From Congeria kusceri (Eukaryota > Mollusca > Bivalvia > Myida > Dreissenidae), in contig JAPFQT010000081.1 of assembly GCA_027627225.1 (NCBI GenBank), positions 327,501 through 391,500 on the forward strand: a stretch of DNA of 64,000 nucleotides. Direction: 5' to 3'. Below are positions 59,627-64,000 of the stretch, in pieces. Position numbers and translations under genes: made by a program. Positions within the stretch are counted from its first letter, which is position 1; each line of letters begins with the position of its first letter. Under the pieces are notes generated by a model. The model searched no databases and was not told the origin of the DNA. It was given only the letters and a program-made list of their open reading frames with translations.

Positions 59627-59689
59627 AATCATTGTTTTTACATTCGATACATTTTTGTAATCTGTATCTCTAAACATTTGTTGAATTTG

Positions 59690-61090
59690 TTGGACGTGTG
59701 TTTGTAATTAGTCGAGTAGTAAGCATCAACGGCACGCCAAAAAATACACTACGACGTCATCTCCAGAAGTAACGTCAAATTAAGCCACAACGCTTATACA
59801 GTAGTCGTGTTTGACGTTGTAGCGTAAACATATGTATGGTTGTAAGATTTTAAAAATATTACACCCTTAAAATTGAACAAATGGCCTATTCAGTGATACA
59901 AATTTTCGTTAATTTTCAAATTGAGGCCTAAATTGACCCTTAACGCACCTACTCCTTATGCACATTCAATGCAAGAGAAGAGTAAAATACACAAATAGCC
60001 AACACAATTTAGACCGATGGAGGTAATAACAATCCAGTACAATACACTTTACTCTTATATTAATAATGAACTTTACTTTCACATTTAATACCTATAAATA
60101 TTTAAAAATTAAGACTTTATGTTTTGTTTAGATCCAGAAAAAGATAGATATATTGCAGACATGTTTGCAGTTGATAGAACAAACATGGAGGGATTTTCTA
60201 TTTACAAGCAATCAGTGCATGAAGAAAAATTATGAATGGACATGGAAGAATTCTCTAATATGCACAAATACACGAGAGCAAATTCTTGCTATTGCTTTAT
60301 ATTTTTACCAATTAAAACTTTGACAGACTGTACAGGACCACAACTATTTCACAGATCAAGTCAGACCAGAATTATGAGAATTACAGCCCAATCGTGATTG
60401 TACTAATAGTCACCGGACCGACGTGATGACTTGTATAATCGCATTTTCCATATTTCTTAAAAATACGGAACATCTTTCTGTAATTTCAGTATTACTGCAT
60501 AATTTTACTCATAATCATAACAAAGGATTACTGTGTATTAAAACATAATAACTATAATATCAGGTTGAATTTAAATATTAATTCAATAATTATTATTTTA
60601 TAAACAACAGACATATTGGTTGTGTAAAATTTTGCCTAAATTACGCAACGACCTATCAGATAAGTTTGTAGCACAATGTGTCTCAACTTAACGCGCTGCA
60701 TTATGCGAAACAAAGGATGGTGGCTGTCACCCGTGTCAAAACATCCGCCTGTCAGTAATTTGTATAATCACATCTTTTTCACACATATTTGTCATCGGAC
60801 CATGATAATTGTTCGTATAATTGCATTTTGGGTATAAACGCGATTATATCATCTTTTTTCACACTGAATAGCGATGGCAAAATGACGGGACTGCAGCAGT
60901 TGTTAGTAGTACACCATCTTTTCACATAATCGCAATTTGCATAATCGTGGTTCTACTGTAAACGTATACACAAATAATTATCAATTGTATCCACAATTAA
61001 TTGTTGATATTTTAAAAACTGTAAACAATAAACCTCTGCAAAACAAGATGGTTACTACAGACTACAACTGCTCTTTGGTAATATAATGCT
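59690..61090. other. Unassigned DNA, possible MITE 60332-60960
   Basis: Left 'acaggaccacaactat' and right 'taatcgtggttctactgt' could be decayed inverted ends. Several 'tataatcgcattt' words recur between them. No gene supported. Confidence 0.3.
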
Positions 61091-61770
61091 AAAACAAGAG
61101 CTGTCTCAGGACAGTGCGCGACTATTCAACCGCTTTGTCAGAGTAACTGCCCTTTATCACTACAAAAAAGGGGCTTAATTATGCTAAAATGCTCATCACA
61201 GTTATGTGCCTTGGCCAGTGACCTTATATAATGACCTTGAAGACATGTGTAAAGTTTTAATTGAATATCTGTAGCAGATATAGAGATATGCAGTTTTTGC
61301 ATGCAAACTTTAATCTGAGAGTACAACAAGAGCTGTCTCAGGACAGAGCGCTCGACTATTCAACCGGTATGTCAGAGTTATGGTCTTTATCACAACAAAC
61401 CAGAAAAATAAGTTTCATTTAAAAATCTCAATGCGTTTTCAAGTAATTGAGCAGAAACAGTTTTCGATTTTTATTAGTTATTGAGCAGAAACAGTTTTTC
61501 AATTTTATGTAACAGTTAACTTTACCTTGACCCACACACCCCATATGCAATCTAAGGCGAGGTCTCGATATAAAGTATCTATGTATGACGTATCATCAAA
61601 ATATATCAATGCTTTCTCAAGTTTCTATTCTAAGTAATGATGACCTTGACCGTTATAGAAAAGAATGAATAAAGTTGTCACTCTTTTTTCTTTGCAAAAT
61701 TATATTTATTCGCCAAAAATGGAATGGTTATTGTTTTGATAAATAATTGGTTGTCATCTGTTCAAAGCAT

Positions 61771-61895
61771 AATTACTTCGTGTTGTCCGACAATTCACAA
61801 AGCGCATAACTGTGTTAATTACTTCGTGTTGTCCGACAATTCACAAAGCGCATAACTGTGTTAATTACCTTGTGTTATCCGACAATTCACAAAAT
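61771..61895 (+). repeat. 46-bp tandem repeat, 2.6 copies
   Basis: 'aattacttcgtgttgtccga' plus 'caattcacaaagcgcataac' plus 'tgtgtt', the first two copies identical. Confidence 0.85.
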
Positions 61896-63384
61896 AGCTA
61901 TGGTATCTTACATGGTGTTTCAATAAGAGTTTAAAAAGTTAAACGCCGATTTCTCGAAAGATTCCTTACATGTTGTGTACTGGTTTATTAATCAGGATCG
62001 CGGCCCATTGTCTACTGCAGCCGCGGCCTCAATCTAACTGCAGTCGTAGGCCAATTTTCTTAACAGCTGAATACCAGTGAGAAATCTTCTTAAAGAAGTG
62101 ATGATTTTCTACAACGATTTTAAACTGAGGCCCCTACTGCTACGCGCCTGTATTTTTACTTACAATGACCTTGATCCCACCCACCCCATATACAGTCCAA
62201 AGTCAGGCCTCGCTACAAGTTACCTATGTATGAGGTTTCATTACAATAGCTCAATCCGTTCTATAGTCATTGAGATATGGAGTTGTTGCACGCAAACTTC
62301 AACCTGAATTTACAATTAGGGGCATAATTCTGCTAAATTACAGGTCAGAGCTATGGGCCTTGGTCAGTGACCTTATATAATGACCCTGGAGACATGTTTG
62401 AAGTTGCAATTGAATATATGTACTAGACATAGAGATATGGAGTTGTTGCAAGTAAACTTTAACCTGATTTTCTATGCACAAAAAGGGACATAATTCTGTA
62501 AATTGCAGGTAAGAGTAATGGGCCTTGGTCAGTGACCTCACATAATGACCCTACACACGTGTGAACTTTCAATTAAATATCTGTAGTAGTTAAAGAGATA
62601 TGTACTTCTTGCACGCAAACCTTAACCTGAATTTTCTATTGCAAAAAAATCTTAACTTTACTTTTAAGTACAAAAAGGGGCATAATTCTGCTAAAATGCT
62701 GGTCAAAATTATGGGTATTGGCCAGTGACCTTATATAATGACCATGAAGGTATGTGTGAAGTTTCAGTTCAAAATCTGTAGTAGATATAGAGATATGGAT
62801 TTGTTGCACGCAAACTTTAACCTGACATGAACTTTTAAGTACAAGAGTGCCGTTTTCACAAAGATACTTCCGTCAAAGAAGCTGTTTTGGGGTTAAGATT
62901 CAATGACTGAAGAGAAACAATCAAAAAAACTAATAGGGTATAGTCATGGTATTTGTGCATCTAATTCATCTCCAAAGCCTCTCTCTAAGTGGTGAGTTGA
63001 GGTATCAAAACTGTTCCGTATATAGTCTTAAATCTATAATCAAGATGCAAAAATAAACAAAAAACGTAGAAATAATGTGAAAACCAAATTTTTCGAATCA
63101 AAATGCATAAGCCAGCACAAACATTTTTTTTTGAATTTGTGACCTTGACCCCAATCATCCCACATGCAATCCCAAGTGAGATCTAGATATAAGGTATCTA
63201 CATATAAAGTTTCATCAAAATATCTCGATGTCTTCTCAAGCATTGAGCGGAAGCTTGTTTGTCTATTTTTTAGTAACCGTGACCTTGACCCCATCCACCA
63301 CATATGCAATCCTAAGCGAGGTCTAGACAGAAGATATGTATGAAGTTTCATTAAAACATCTTAATCATCTTAATGTGTTCACAA

Positions 63385-63610
63385 GCTATTGAGCGGAAAA
63401 TGTTTTTTTAATTTTAAGTAAAAGTGACCTTGACCCCATCCACCCCAGTTGAACGGAAAATGTTTTTTTAATTTTAAGTAAAAGTGACCTTGACCCCATC
63501 CACCCCAGTTTCATTAAAACATCTTAATCATCTTAATGTGTTCACAAGCTATTGAGCAGAAAATGTTTTTTTAATTTTAAGTAAAAGTGACCTTGACCCC
63601 ATCCACCCCA
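63385..63610 (+). repeat. Recent nested duplications in family P
   Basis: 'ggaaaatgtttttttaattt' followed by 'aagtgaccttgaccccatcc' occurs three times in about 200 bases, with near-identical copies. Copy lengths alternate, suggesting slippage or unequal exchange. Confidence 0.85.
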
Positions 63611-64000
63611 TATGCAATCCCAAGCAAGGTCTTGATATAAGGTATGTATGTGTAAGGTTTCATTAAAATATCTCAATTCGTTCTCAAGTCATTGAGTGAA
63701 AACCGTTTTTCTATTTATAGTAACAGTGACCTTGACCCTGACCGTACCCATCCCATATGCAATCCCAACCGAGGTCTTGACATAAGGTATTTATAAATTA
63801 AATTTCATTAACAGATCTCAATGCATTCTCAAGTTATGGGAGGAAACAGTTTTTCTATTTTAAGTAACAGTGACCTTGACACCACCCACCCCATATGCAA
63901 TCCAAAGCAAGGTCTTGCACTAAGGTATCTATGTATGAAGTTTCAAAACAATAGCTCTAGGGACCTGATTCTTGTGCACGACACTCTCTCTCACTATGCT

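Larger units (their letters stand above)
61093..64000 (-). mobile_element. Helentron/pearl-like elements C and D, open at the window edge
   Basis: Two left ends in the same orientation: hairpins at 61100-61115 and 61332-61347 (gctgtc tcag gacag), each followed by (g)cgactattcaaccg. The first is only about 230 bp from the second, so C is truncated or D is nested in it. Core units of the element B type (61140-61320, 62280-62830) and family P units (61390-61650, 63130-63990) follow. The closing gaatagtcgagc end is not in the window. Confidence 0.5.

Overview
The window looks like nuclear DNA of a bivalve mollusc, most likely a dreissenid (zebra or quagga mussel). That identification is inference from recognised repeat families and a TRIM-type immune or regulatory gene, not from a search. 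The DNA is AT-rich and gene-poor, with introns and canonical GT/AG splice sites. It is crowded with short tandem arrays, MITEs, tRNA-derived SINEs and LINEs. There is no operon structure and no sign of prokaryotic DNA.

The only host gene I can build end to end is on the minus strand at 31917-36471. It has three exons with matching phases and encodes a 567-residue B-box / coiled-coil / beta-propeller protein (TRIM family, without RING). Two CACGTG sites lie just upstream of it, and its large first intron holds tandem repeat elements. A few other exon-like fragments are reported at low confidence.

Two LINEs carry most of the remaining coding sequence, both on the minus strand. LINE-A (about 11528-16420) has an intact ORF1 (coiled coil plus RNA-binding domain). 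ORF2 (endonuclease, reverse transcriptase, zinc knuckle) is intact, and the two lie in the same frame separated by one TAG. ORF2 has no AUG before its endonuclease domain. LINE-B (55703-59626) is a 5'-truncated L1/Tx1-like copy with a 26-nt poly(A) tail and a probable 8-bp target duplication. A 1112-bp TA-flanked inverted-repeat element (56555-57666) splits its ORF2.

Layout: 1-1500 repeat tail and a MITE; 1500-3325 asymmetric-ended element with a tandem core; 3340-3407 tRNA-like sequence; 3900-5140 two related minisatellites; 5900-10400 an old diverged duplication and a MITE; 11.5-16.4 kb LINE-A; 17.4-18.1 kb minisatellite; 18.4-21.3 kb MITEs and ~145-bp repeats; 22.2-23.1 kb minisatellite and a Tc1-like transposase relic; 26.7-28.0 kb MITE and a 59/65-bp array; 30.0-30.4 kb hairpins; 31.1-36.7 kb TRIM-like gene; 38.0-41.8 kb composite repeat element; 43.6-47.9 kb three further repeat families; 47.9-49.4 kb 60-bp satellite; 49.9-50.15 kb 42-bp array; 51.2-52.6 kb GC-rich TIR element; 55.7-59.6 kb LINE-B; 61.1-64.0 kb another composite repeat element running off the window.

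Three observations deserve most attention. First, several composite elements have one terminal hairpin plus an asymmetric inverted repeat around long tandem arrays, as in Helentron-associated 'pearl'-like elements. Second, some of these arrays are dense in TGACCT/AGGTCA nuclear-receptor half-sites. Third, LINE-A shows an ORF1-stop-ORF2 arrangement that suggests readthrough or non-AUG initiation.
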